A stretch of DNA of 64,000 nt from Drosophila miranda. Its lineage: Eukaryota; Arthropoda; Insecta; Diptera; Drosophilidae. Location: NCBI RefSeq assembly GCF_003369915.1, contig NC_046675.1, forward strand, positions 11,532,001 to 11,596,000, in the 5' to 3' direction. The position numbers and the translations under genes were made by a program. How positions within the stretch are numbered: position 1 is the stretch's first letter; each line of letters begins with the position of its first letter. This document shows, piece by piece, positions 8,126 through 19,191 of the stretch. A model generated the notes under the pieces. That model searched no databases. It was not told where the DNA came from and was given only the letters and a program-made list of their open reading frames with translations.

Positions 8126-10472
8126 CTGCAAATAGTGGAAAGGAAAGCAAGTGAGAGGCGGAAAACGAGACTTTTAAATTTTTGTTTTAATTTTAGTGGC
8201 GAGTGGCCGGACCAAGACGTGGGCTAACGCTAACGCCTTTTGTTCGCGTCATCACTTGACGGCTATAATAGAATATTCCCCAGAGCGAAGCTGAAATGGA
8301 GACGCGCTGACGCCCCCGCCATATCAGGTGTAGGCTGGGCTCAGACCTGAACGAAGACAATCGCGGAATCAAACATGAATTCTTTATGGCACAACACATC
8401 AAATTTTATATTCGGAACGGCGTTTTATTCAGACCCTATTTCTGCAAGTGGTTAACATGATTTAACCTAACCTAACCTACTGAAATACGATTCGGTTCCG
8501 TTTCTGTGACCATTAAGGAAATTAAGGCACGCCACAAGCGAATGCAGCAAAAGAGAATACCCAAGAATATGAAAACAAATTACACTTTTAAAAGTCACTG
8601 AACATTAGTGTTGGATAAGAACTAGTTAGAAAAATATACCATAAATATACTGACGAACTCAAGTTCCATTATACATATTCCTCAATTTTGTTGTTCCGTC
8701 GAATATTATTAGCTAGATAGGACATTTAGCCATGCCCATATAGTTTTATACGATTGATGAATCAATTTTCTAACTAACTGGCTCTTTCGTAATACATGCT
8801 TTTATTGGATTTTGCTTAAAAAAAGATTATAGCGAAATAAGTCAAAAAACAAACGAAGAGGATAGTCGTTCGTATTGCTATATTTTGAAATTCCGTCACT
8901 CATATTGCTCACCTGCTCACTATGCTTTCCAATTAGTGACATACTGAATTTTTAAAACAGTAAAAAGCTTTGCCGGTAATACAAAAAGTGTGTAGCAAAC
9001 GCAAATATGAGCAACAACTGCCAGAAAGCAAAACAAGAGAACAAGAAAAGAGCAAAAAAGAACAGTTTCGAAGGAACATGTTCAACTCTTTTTGTTCACT
9101 CACTCATGAGCAACACAACACTACTCTACATATGTATGTCTGAACTGATACTTGTTAAAGTACCTAGTCTTCAATCTAGTCTTTATTAATCCCATCTTTC
9201 GAGATCTATTATTATTATTATTACGAGGCCTTACTGTACTTCTTTTTACCGGCCTGTAGAAATACGTGGAAGAACCTAAATTCTATTATATTCCTTCTGT
9301 AGAGTGCAGGGCCATCACATGGGATGTATTTGAAACCTATGAGACACAGATATATTTTATCCCTATTTAGTTTTAGATTCTTCATTTTATCAGGTGTCAA
9401 TTCCTATTCCTATATTTATATATCTTTGAAATCGTTTTCATCTAGTAAATAAATTTCAAAACGTAGTTTAATTTATTAAGAAGATAAAGATTAAGATAAA
9501 GAAAGGCAGTTTTTATCCCTCGATTCCCACTTGTCCTCTGCAATCCACTCTTATTCAAAAGCTTTGCATTTGTTTCCAAATTGGAGGGAACCGAAATACA
9601 ATTTCCCCAGACTGATCCCCTTTCTCCAACTATCTATCTATCTTTTATATTCCTTTCTGTTCTATAAGGTTCCGCATCAACTTTCACGAGAACTCCAATT
9701 CTTTTCTGGCCCCAAGTGTCTCCTTTAGATCGTTTTTATGTCAGACATACGAAATAGTAATACGTTTTAGATCATATTTTGATCAGATAATGAGATGATA
9801 ATATTTTACTACACTGCAAAACTCTGCTCGAAATCCGAATGCCATACCCTATAACAATCGACCGTGGTTCCATAATAAACATCTTAATAGTTACTGGCTC
9901 GGCTGCTCTTGCAACACAGAGGTAGAGACACATAAATAAGTACGGTGCGAAATGTAGGCAAATGATTGATTATAGTATGTTTTGAGAGATAGAGAGAGGA
10001 AATGGAGAAGGGTGGGCCAAATTACTTATCAATTAGGCGTGCCCCACAATCACTTTGCTGCTGTTGCAGCAACAAAAAAGGCAGAAAAGTAAGAGATAAT
10101 GCTGATAAAGGAGTATAAAATCGCCATCCATCCCCCTCACACACACACACCCACACGCAAACACCGTTTCATGCATTGTCCCAATTGGACTTTATTGATT
10201 TTTCCTGTAAAAGGAATCTGCGCGGAGAGCGAGAAATAACCTAAAAACACTCGTCACCAAAATGATCAGTTATAAAGCATTCGACGCCATATAACTTTCG
10301 CCCTATTTGGTTAGGTTCAACAGAAGGCGGTGCAAAATTGTATATAGTAAACATTCTACGTTTATTTTCATAGTTTATTGTCACGAACACACACACGCAC
10401 GCAAAGACGGACGACCAGAGAAGACGATTCCAATTTGAGACTCCCACACAGGGCTCCGTTCTGGGGACGTAC
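8126..10472 (-). other. 5' leader intron of Apc-A (2.35 kb)
   Basis: This is the intron between the leader exon (donor AAG/gtacgt at 10472) and the exon with the start codon. It matches the distal intron closely, with few substitutions, except that a ~2.4 kb block corresponding to 20800-23189 is absent: the sequence jumps at a shared TAG near 9729. It contains one copy of the dispersed repeat (8630-8905). No separate gene is recognised; short frames at 9007 and 9531 look fortuitous. Confidence 0.75.
8630..8905. repeat. Dispersed repeat copy in Apc-A intron
   Basis: Begins AAATATACCATAAATATACTGACGAA, continues with TTTAGCCATGCCCA (~8727) and TTTTATTGGATTTTGCTTAA (~8800). The same order occurs at 19697-19975, 24180-24400, 24470-24720 and, without the leader, at 30360-30560. 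It is a diverged moderately repetitive element, probably a non-autonomous transposon remnant; the family is not identified. Confidence 0.65.
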
Positions 10473-10629
10473 CTTGACAGTTCTATGGAAGCGGTGCTGC
10501 TGTAGCCAGCTGACACATTTCACGCTTTATCACTGTTGTTAACTCTCAGATATTGCACTTATTTTTAATCATTACACCTTTCGCGATAAAAAAAAATAAA
10601 ACGAACCGCTCAAAGTTGGCCGCTAGTGT
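10473..10629 (-). other. Apc-A 5' untranslated exon, promoter cut at the start site
   Basis: Matches the distal leader exon (23965-24121). Homology stops at 10629 inside the Motif 1 sequence: the distal copy reads AGTGTGACCG, while here AGTGT is followed directly by ATAAACAT, the start of the next unit's flank. Apc-A therefore keeps its leader and splice donor but has lost the upstream half of the core promoter, which is now replaced by the BAF-associated flank. Confidence 0.7.
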
Positions 10630-10930
10630 ATAAACATATATTGACGTATGTTTAGATCTGCTAATAGATAACAAATGCAATGCTTATAGATTTCATATAC
10701 TCATGCAAGTTTTCGTTTTGTGTGTTGCTGAAAAGCATGTCGTTTAATTAATATTCAAATTGTTAATCGCCTTGAATCGAAAATAACAAAATAGTTAATA
10801 CAAAAGCTGCTTCGATTGATACTTAATAATGCCATATGCTATTAAAAATAATACTTAAAAAGCAGTGACTACAAAATGGTTTTTCTTGTTTTCCTCAAAG
10901 ATATTTGGTTTTTGCATAATAAAAAGAGCT
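10630..10930. repeat. Shared AT-rich flank, right copy (unit B)
   Basis: Second copy of the 3603-3890 segment. It sits between the leader of Apc-A and the BAF palindrome of unit B. It differs by point changes and by AAAGATATTTGG inserted near 10898. Its presence at the start of both units defines the tandem duplication. Confidence 0.8.
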
Positions 10931-11170
10931 CCACGGTCGCAACTTTGTGGCAGACCCCATGGGAAACAAATCTGTCACAGAATTGGCAGGAATTGGAGAG
11001 ACGCTGGGCGGACGCTTGAGTCAAGCTTGACTCAAGCTTGAGTCAAGCGTCCGCCTAGCGTCTCTCCAATTCCTGCCAATTCTGTGACAGATTTGTTTCC
11101 CATGGGGTCTGCCACAAAGTTGGATATTTCGGAGTTGTGCATACGATCCGGTCCTTGGGGGCGGAGCTCT
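10931..11170. repeat. BAF palindrome B (about 90 bp arms, almost no loop)
   Basis: Positions pair with a coordinate sum of 22062, centre 11031: 10941-11030 against 11032-11121, with two mismatches. Both arms are the start of a BAF-like coding sequence ([26 protein letters not shown]). The centre consists of TCAAGCTTGA/GAGTCAAG repeats. The minus-strand arm continues outward to ~11166 with the BAF start codon and 5' flank, ending in GAGCTC; the + arm has lost ~33 bp there (compare 3897-3934). The element lies ~550 bp downstream of the Apc-B stop codon, in or just beyond its 3' UTR. Confidence 0.9.
11032..11142 (-). pseudogene. BAF-like N-terminal fragment (36 codons)
   Basis: The right arm of palindrome B has an open frame from an [20 protein letters not shown], then [19 protein letters not shown] and a stop. 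Insect BAF has a comparable short N-terminus before [12 protein letters not shown], so this is the natural 5' end of a BAF-like gene, cut off after the helix-hairpin-helix. The divergent first residues suggest a BAF paralogue as source rather than the conserved gene (inference). It is too short to fold as BAF and is best viewed as part of the inverted repeat. Confidence 0.6.
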
Positions 11171-11671
11171 CTTCTAACTAAAAGTAAAAACTAAATCGAA
11201 TTAAACCTCTCTCTGAACAACAATGTCTACCGAATATATAGCAATTACATATGCGTTAGTATATATATTGTATATAGGGGAGTTGTACACATTTGAAAGG
11301 CCTGATATCTAGTACATTTGGCTACACACGAGTCCCTCTACAGGGTGGCTCTGACTGTGATTTTGGATTATTTCGAGTAACTAGGAGTTTGCGCTATCGC
11401 TATGTTAGACTGGTTGCTTACAAATTCATTATTCGCTAGATACAAGTACATATATATATATATATAGGTGTATTAAGTGGAAGGAAAAATGTATATATAG
11501 TACTTTATAGTGGATATCGGATGTATATGTAATGTATATGTATATGTATATGTATATGCCTTCTAGCCTATAAACTCTTTGATTTTTCCCCTGACTCTAG
11601 CGCTGCTTCTGCTTGTGCGTTTTCCGTTCTAAAAATGCGATAAAAAATATTTAAAAACCTTCCTCTGGGAC
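11171..11671 (-). other. Apc-B 3' UTR and simple repeats
   Basis: Region downstream of the Apc-B stop. It contains (TA)n near 11455, a TATATG run at 11527-11556 and the variant poly(A) signal AATATA (minus strand) near 11265; no AATAAA is seen before the BAF palindrome. Whether the transcript ends here or reads into the palindrome cannot be told from sequence. Confidence 0.5.
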
Positions 11672-14600
11672 CTATTTCCGTGCACCCACTACGGGTAGCT
11701 TGGACTTGACGCTGCCTCCTGCTGGATCGGGCGTGTTATCAAATGTGGAGCTGCGCAGCAGCGTGGTCTTGGGTTTGGGCCCTCCGGCTCCAGCTCCGTT
11801 GAGCGTGTTGGAAGATTTCGTTTGCTGTGTCCTCAGATTGGACGATTGCTTCGTTTTGGCCTCGTCCACGCGCTTCCAGATGTTGGCAATGCGACTTTGT
11901 GCTTGGTTAATTTTGGCCGCCGCTGCAGCGGCTGCACTGCTTCCGTTCAGATTGGAATTGCTGCGGGAGGGCGGAGTTGTTGTGGACACGCGGATGGGGG
12001 CCACCCGCGAGGTTCCCGCTGACTTCGTTCCGGCCAGACGGAGGTTGGTATTGGCCCGCTGTGGCGGACCCCGTCGGGCAAAAGGAGCTGTGACAGTGCG
12101 CTTCGGAGATCCGGCAACTGCCTTTGGACTCTCGCCGCCTGTGGCCTTCTTTGTGGGAAGCTTGGATACACGATGGCTGGGACTGGTGTTGGCCGGCTTG
12201 GCCTCTACGACGGGCACCTGGACATTGCTATTTGTGGGCTCATCCTTTACAAAGGTTCCCTGGCGTTCCAGGCGGGCCGGAGCTGGTGTTGCTGCTGGAG
12301 TGGAGCCGCCGTCTGGCGGCGGCGTGGTCTTCTTTTTGGGCGGCAGCACATTCCGCTTGGCAATGGTTGGGGAGAGGGTCTTCTTTTTGTGATTGGCGGC
12401 ACAGCTGCTGTTCCGCTGACTCTGCATGCTGTAGGGCGACACGTAGGCGGGTTTCTTGCGTCCCCTCACCACCTTCACGGCTGTGGCAGGCTCCAGGCTG
12501 GGGGGTTCGGCTGCAATGGGTGATTTTATATCCAGCACTGGCGGAGGAGGCGGCAACTCTGGCTCCAGGCCATGACATGACTCTGTCTCCGAGTTCTGAT
12601 CGCATTCGGGGTGATCCTCCGGGTGCTTCTCCGCCACCTCCTGGGCCTGTCCAATGTTGATGTCCGTGATGTAGGTGAACTGCTGCATCATGGCGCGAAT
12701 GGAGGACAGCTGTTCGCTGGGACAATCGTCTCCCATGCCCTGCCCCTGGATGAGCGCCCGGGGACACTCAATCAGTTGGGTCTTGTAGCGCTCGGCACTG
12801 CCTCTCCTCCGGCCATTGGCGCGTGGTGGCGATGGCGTGGACACTTGGCCCGTGGTCTCCACAATTTCAATCTGCAGCGTTTCGTTGAACTCTAGACCGT
12901 CCAGCTCTTCGCTTTTGCTGGCAATGGTGTAGGTCTTGAAGCGGTCCTTGGCCAGCCGTCGCTTCTGTTTGGGTGTCAGCGAGCGTCGATTGGGTGATGG
13001 CGTGGATCCCTGCTTGGGCGTGGACTCGGCCGAGCTAAAGTCATTCATGGTGGCGTCTTCATCGCCATCCTCCTCGTCGTAGCAGCTCTGGAGCACTGTA
13101 AAAGACTGATCGTCGCAGGCGGCCGTTTCGTAGTTCGACACCGAGATGGTGGTGGCCATGCTGCAGTCCTGCTCGCCATCGGCCACCTCCGACTGGATGC
13201 TGTCCACGCTGATCATCGAGTCGAGCAGCTCGTCCATCAGCGACGGCGGCTTGATGTTGTCCAGCAGATTGCAGCTGGAGTTCACGCTCTCCGCGCTGCC
13301 AGCGAGGTGCCCGAGCGCCCGCCGGGCCACCAGATTGGCGGGGAAAACCTTGCGGGCAAATCTTGGCGATTTGCTGGGCAACGGCAGGCGCAACGAGCTG
13401 GGCTGTGAGTGATCCTGGTAGCAGCTATTCAGCGATTCCATACCCGAGGGCGGGCGCACGTTGTCCAGATCCAGGCTGTTGATGCTGAACGTCTGCTCGG
13501 TGTTGTCCTCATCTCCATTCTGTAGATGCTGCAGCAGATTCTCGGCCACCGCACGCGCCTCAAAAGCAATTATCGTGGAGTTAGTCATCATGGATGAGCT
13601 GGTGCCATTGAACAACAGGTTCCGCTGCTGCACACCGGCATTCTGCACTTGGCCTCCCAGCTGAAAGTTCAGTCCGCCGCCCGAGGAGCTGCCCGAGTGG
13701 CCTCCGTTCATTAGGGTATGCGTTACCGTCTCCGTGTCCAGGGAAGCCGGCTGCGAAGGCTGCTCCTCGTTGGTGGGAGTGATCTCTGCCAGTTCGTTGA
13801 CCAATGACTTGGCCTCTGTGGCCTCTTCATCGTCCACATCCACATCCACATCCACATCCACATCATCATCGAAGCTGAGCGAGGCCTGGAGTACGGGAGC
13901 TGTTTGGCTGACACTGGGAAAGGACACATCATTCGGACAGGTATTCTCGTTCCAGGTGTTGTGACTATTTGTATTCGTGTGGTTGTGATTCTTGCTGTGG
14001 CTGTGGCTCCTTAGCTGCTCCGCGGAGGTGACAAACTCCAGGGTTAATCGCTCCACGGATTTTAGCATCAGATCGGGATCCTTGTGCTTCTCGTTGGCCG
14101 AGCCCGAGCTGCAGCTGGCACTGGGGGGCGTACTGTCCAGTCGTACCACGGTGTCCATAATAAAGGATTGGTTGGACTCATCGCTGGATCGATCAGAGTC
14201 TAACTCCAGCTTAGACCCAATACCTGTCTCGAGAGCGTTCCCGTTCGCGGTCGCGTTCTCTCGACCTGGAGCTGGAGCTGGGCTTTTTGTTGTGTCGATG
14301 CCTGTGCCGGTGGCGGCGATATGACTGCTCTGGGACAGGCTGTTCGGGCTGGGGATACTGCTGTTGCTGTTGCTGCTGGTGGCGTGCGCTTTCTGCTCTA
14401 CGTCTGGAGCTGCTGCTGTGCTGGGGGCACTTGCTGATGTAGTAGCTGCCATTGGGTGACACGGTTCCAATGCAGCTGCAGACGTAGCCAGGACGTTTTT
14501 TGGCACGGCGTTGATCTTCTTGGAGATGCCCGTATTGATGCACTCCTGCAGCAGTTTCTCGTCCTTCCTCTCGCGCTCCCTCTCGCGATGATGATGATGA

Positions 14601-17600
14601 TGGCTGTGGCTGTGATGATGGTGGCTGCTGCGCTGTCGCTTTGTCATTTGCTGCTGCTGCTGGTGCTGGCCAGCGGAGGATGGCAGCTGTACGGGCAGCG
14701 AATCGAACTGTTTGGAATTCGATGTCACAGGCAGGGGAGGCGGCTGCACCGACTGCGTCTGCTGTTGGGACTGCTTCGACTTGTACATGCCCTTGAGGAT
14801 GCACAGCTCAAACAGCGACTTGGACTGATTGTCGTTCGAGTCGCTGGAGTCCACCGAGCTGTACGACTCCTGCTGGTTCTTGCGCACCGTCATCGCAGAG
14901 TTCAGAGAGCACGCAGAAGTGGCCGCATTAATGGCCATGGGTTGCGAGGAGCTCAACGAACTGGAGCGCTTCCCGTTCGAGCTGAAGCCAAGATTCGATT
15001 TGGGTCTATTGCAACCAGCGGCAATAGCCTACGGAACAAAGAGAGGGGAAATCAGTTGCCGTCAAAAGCGGAAGGAGATCGAATGAATGCCTTTTACCTG
15101 ACTCAACAAGTTGGTATCGTCCTCCGAGTCAATGGAAAGGGAACTCAGGGAATCGTCTTGCCAGTGCGGTGGCCGGGATGAAGATTGCTCTGCAGGAGCT
15201 TTGGGCTCCATGCTAGGACTACAGAGAAGCAGGAATTACATTGAGCCACAAAGTCCATAAATACGAGTACATACCCCACAGTTGTTTCCTTCAGCTGCAC
15301 CGCAGGACCCACCAGACTGGAGCCGACAGTGAGATTGGACAGGCCAGAGACCACCGAAAAGTTGCAGGGGCTGTCCTCCACCAGGTACTTGCTCATCTCA
15401 TCGCTGGAGGGCAGATAGCCGGGCAGCAGGCTGCCTCCACGCCGCAGCATGGCAATGGGATCGTCGGGTGTCGGCTGCTGCTTCTGCATGCCATCGCGTA
15501 TACACTGCTGCAGCAGATGCTGCCCTGCTGCCCCGCCACAGTCGGAGGTGTTCGAGGAGACTCCGTCGGCAGAGGAGGGCGGATCGGGGTCCTTTAGCTC
15601 GTTGCAGGAGTTCACAGAGATTGCCGAGAGATTGGTGTGGCTGCCCACCTTCGAGAGCAGGGCGGGTGTGTCTTCGGTGCAGTAGCTTCGGGTGGTTTCC
15701 TCCGTCTCCACGTCCGTGGCTGTGGGCTTCCGCTGCATTCCCATGTTGATGCAGTTGGCCAGCAGCAGATCGTCCTCGTTGTAGTGCACCACCTCCTGTG
15801 CCGCCTCCTTTTCATCGTCCACGATGCTGAGACTGCTCAAGCTGGTGGCCGTCGAGAACTGGGCCGGGGTGTGCTCCACATTGAAGCTGCTCAGATCGTC
15901 CTCAAAGACGCTGCGCAGGGGACGCATGCTGGCCGCCACTGGACCCGGCGACTGTCGGTTCACACTGTTGCGCCGGGGCGACTGCGGCATGCTCTGTGTG
16001 GGAGAGTCCGGCAGCTCGGATGGGGAGATTACGCCGCTTGCCAGGCGACTGAATTCACTGACCACCGAACTCTTGTCATCGCAATTGGCCACATCCACGT
16101 CGGGATCGTGCACGAGCGAGTCCATGGAGCTGCGGCGCGAGAACATCAGTGGGGTTTCCAGGGCAGAGGAGGGCTTCACCAGAACCTCCTGCTCCTCTTC
16201 CTCCACTTGCTGCCGCTCCTCCTCGGCCAGCAGCTGCTTCACAGGCTTGGCTTTGGCCTCTGCTCCGAGTGGAGCAGCTGCTAGCTGCATGGCCTTGATT
16301 CCCGATTCATCCAGACTGCTGAGGGAATCGTAGCGACTAAAGTAGCCCGGTGTGCCCTCCTCGCAGTAGTTGATGGGCTTCTCCGGCGTATACGAACCGG
16401 ATCCGCTGCACTGCGATAGCTTTGAGAGTTTCTTGGGGGCGGCAGAGGCAGAGGCAGCGGGAGCCTTGGCTTCCGGCTTTACTTCCGATTCGACTTCAGT
16501 CTTGGCTGCCAGCCGCAGATCCGTGACAGAGGCTGCATTGGAGATCACGTACGGCGTGTCCTCGGTCTGATAGCACTTGACACTATCGTCCAGGATGAGC
16601 AGTATCTCCTGTCCCTCGGGTTTTCCCTCGGGAGTCGCTGGCGTCTTCGTTGCCGTGGTCTTTGCTGATATGTCCAGGAGGTCGGCTTCCAGTTGGTTCT
16701 CGGCGTAGCGCAGACTGAAGTCTGTGGGCTGGTCGAGGTCTGTCTCCTGATATGTCGATGTGACATGTGTCTTGGTGGCGTTCTCGCTGTACTTGGCCGA
16801 GTAGTCGATGGGCTGCTCCTCGGTGGCCTCTGCATCCTGCTCCATTTCCATCTCGAAGTCGGTTATCTTCGGCTGCACCTTGCGCTGGGCATCCGAGGCA
16901 GAGGCTGAGCGCATCAGATGCTCGTAGGCAGAGTCCGATTTGGCCGAGTAGACCGAGTCCCGGCTCTCGCTCTTCGTGAGCATCGTGGATCGGGTGAGCC
17001 GTGGCACTGCCGGGTGCCGACGCGACGAACTCGAGGCTCGCTTCCCGCCGGAGTCCAGGTTGTCGCACGTCTCTGAGTGTCGCTCGCCCAGCTCCTGCTG
17101 CAGTGCCTTGGCCTTGCGTGCCTCCAGCGTGGGCAGCGCCTTCAGTCCCATGGAGCGGGCAATGGGATCGAGCTGATGCTGATTCTGCACGGCCGGACGA
17201 AAGTTCAGCAGGTTCTTGAGGGCCGACGAGCTGCCCTCCGAGATCATGGCATGCTTCGAGTGGATGAGGGAGCGCAGCATCGGCACGGCCCCATTGTCCC
17301 ACAGGAATTTCTGGTCCTCCGGGCAGCGGGCCGACAGATTCCACAGAGTGCCGCAGGAATTGCTGACGACCGTCAGGCTCTCCGACTTGAGCTGCTGCAG
17401 GAGAATGGCCAGACAGTTGTGCTGGCGCAGCACCTGCCGGTACGGCTCGCAGACGGCAATGTGGCTGGAGACGTTCCGGAGAATGCCGCCCGCATTTTCG
17501 ATGATCTTGAGGGTCTTGCTGGGTCCCTCGTAGCTGAGCATTCCCACCAGGAAGGCCAGGGCGCCGTCCACGGCACAGAACTCCGCCTTGTTGGTGCTGC

Positions 17601-19092
17601 AGTGGGCGGAGAGGTTCCAGAGGGCCGAGAGTATGGCCTTCAGGGTGTTCTCGCTCTTGTTGCGCATGGCCGCCAGGGCCAGGGCCGTCACCGTGCCAAT
17701 CTCGTTGAGCACCGCCTTCATGTTGCTGTCCGCCCGCCAGGAGAGATTGCGCAGCACACTGGCCGTCACCTGGAGGAGATCGTCGGGCGCCGAGTCCAGC
17801 TGGGCCACCAGGGCCTCCATGAACTGCTTCTGGCTACAGAGCAGAGCCTTGTTGTTCTCATCCCCGAAGGTGAGATTGGTGAGGGCCATCAGGGCGTAGC
17901 GACGCAGCGAATTGCAGCACTGATCCTCGGGCTTGGGCCCGTGGACGGCATGGTCCAGGTGCACCAGATTCGGGATGGCATGCAGGGCCCCCAGGGCGCA
18001 CATGGCATGGCGATGGTCCTCGTCGAAGCTGATCTTCATCAGGGAGGAGATCGCGGCCAGCGGATGCCTGTCCGAGTCGTCAGCTATGGCCTCGCCGCCG
18101 CTCTGGAGCAGGGTCTTCAGGAAGGAGCAGTAGTCGAGGATCTGGTCGAGCAGGCGCAACACCTTGGCCTCCCTCCGGCCGGACTTCTCGTCCGGGTGCG
18201 TGTGCACCACATTGTGCAGGGCCTGGCTGGCGCACTTCCTCACCTCCGGCTCGTTGTCGGGGGCATGCATCATCTGGACGAGGAGCGGCATGCAGCCGGA
18301 GCGCCGCAGCGTTGCACAGCTCTGGGCATTACCCGAGAGCTCCAGGAACTTCTTGGCCATCTCCAGGGGATCATTGGAGCCCAGCATAGAGAGCAACGAG
18401 TACACACACTCCACTTTTGAGCCCAGTGTGGCATCCACCGCTGCCGCTGCTGCCGTTCCATAGCGCTCGTCGAAGCTTGTGGTCCAGGCGGCTCCTTTGG
18501 GCAGACGCGGCGGCATGGGATTGTCGCCGTCGAGGAAGCGCGACAGCGTATAGGATGGCTCCTTGCTGCGCGAGGCCCGACCCGAGCTGGCCGGCGAGCC
18601 ACCGTTCCGCTGTGGCAGCTCCTCTAGCTGCTGCTGCTGGGCGGACTTCCGCTCAAAGTTCCTGTCCAGACTACGGTGCTCCCGCATCTCGCGCAGCTCC
18701 TGGGCCAGCATATAGTCGGGCGGAATGGGATTCTCGTCCAGGAAGTGCTTCGCCCCCGGCTTCTTTCCCACGACACCCACTGCCCCGACGCCATTCTGTG
18801 TGAAATTGAGGGTGTTGTCGTCCTGCGTGAACTCCTTCTTGGTGTATCCGCTGGCGGCCAGCTCGTAGTCGCTGATCTCCCCATCCCGCTCGTACTTCTT
18901 GTCCATCTTCAGCTGCTCGCCGGCAGCCCCGAACCCGTCCTCGTAGTCGGGAGGCGGCACTGCATCGTAGTCCAGGAAGTGCGGCTTGCGTTCTGGCACA
19001 TCGTCTATGCTTAGGCCAGCAATGGCCGCCGTCACCAGGCTCGTGCCATCCACATCCTCCTCCAGCTCGGGCGTGAGCGTTGGCTCCAACAT
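11672..19092 (-). CDS. Apc: Apc-B: intact Adenomatous polyposis coli homologue
   Basis: Negative regulator of Wnt/Wingless signalling, a scaffold of the destruction complex that binds Armadillo/beta-catenin and Axin. The model complement(11672..15028, 15098..15218, 15275..19092) gives 7296 nt, 2431 residues, close to the D. melanogaster protein. Armadillo repeats span ~225-640 (RRYALMALTNLTFGDENNKA, VLRNLSWRADSNMK, AILSALWNLSAHCSTNKAEF). Beta-catenin sites follow: 15-residue type at ~758 (EEQPIDYSAKYSEN) and ~787 (DQPTDFSLRYAEN); 20-residue type near 842, 910, 977, 1072, 1139 and 1238. LLxxCIxxGM motifs lie near 1108, 1192 and twice more in the last exon. PPSxMxxL motifs (GMESL, LMDELLDS) and a basic, Ser/Pro-rich C-terminal third complete it. 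Start: first ATG after an in-frame stop in the leader. Introns are 69 and 56 bp. This is the functional copy of the tandem pair. Confidence 0.95.
13831..13870 (-). repeat. CATCCA hexanucleotide run coding a Val-Asp stretch in Apc-B
   Basis: Six to seven copies of a CCACAT unit that, on the coding strand, give alternating Asp-Val (DDDVDVDVDVDVDDEE). It lies in the low-complexity part of the last Apc exon and is likely to vary in length between strains. Confidence 0.8.
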
Positions 19093-19176
19093 GACGGCGG
19101 AGCGGAGCAGCCTCTTCGGGGAGATCTCTGTTTGTGCTGTGCTGTGGTCTGGCTTTTGCTCTGACTGTGCCTCAAG

Positions 19177-19188
19177 TCAATGCTCCAT
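19177..19188 (-). other. Three-codon upstream ORF in Apc-B leader (MEH-stop)
   Basis: ATG GAG CAT TGA lies three bases into the start-codon exon (acceptor tttgcag, exon edge 19191), 85 bp before the Apc start. It is the same in both copies. A possible dampener of Apc translation. Confidence 0.5.
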
Positions 19189-19191
19189 GGC

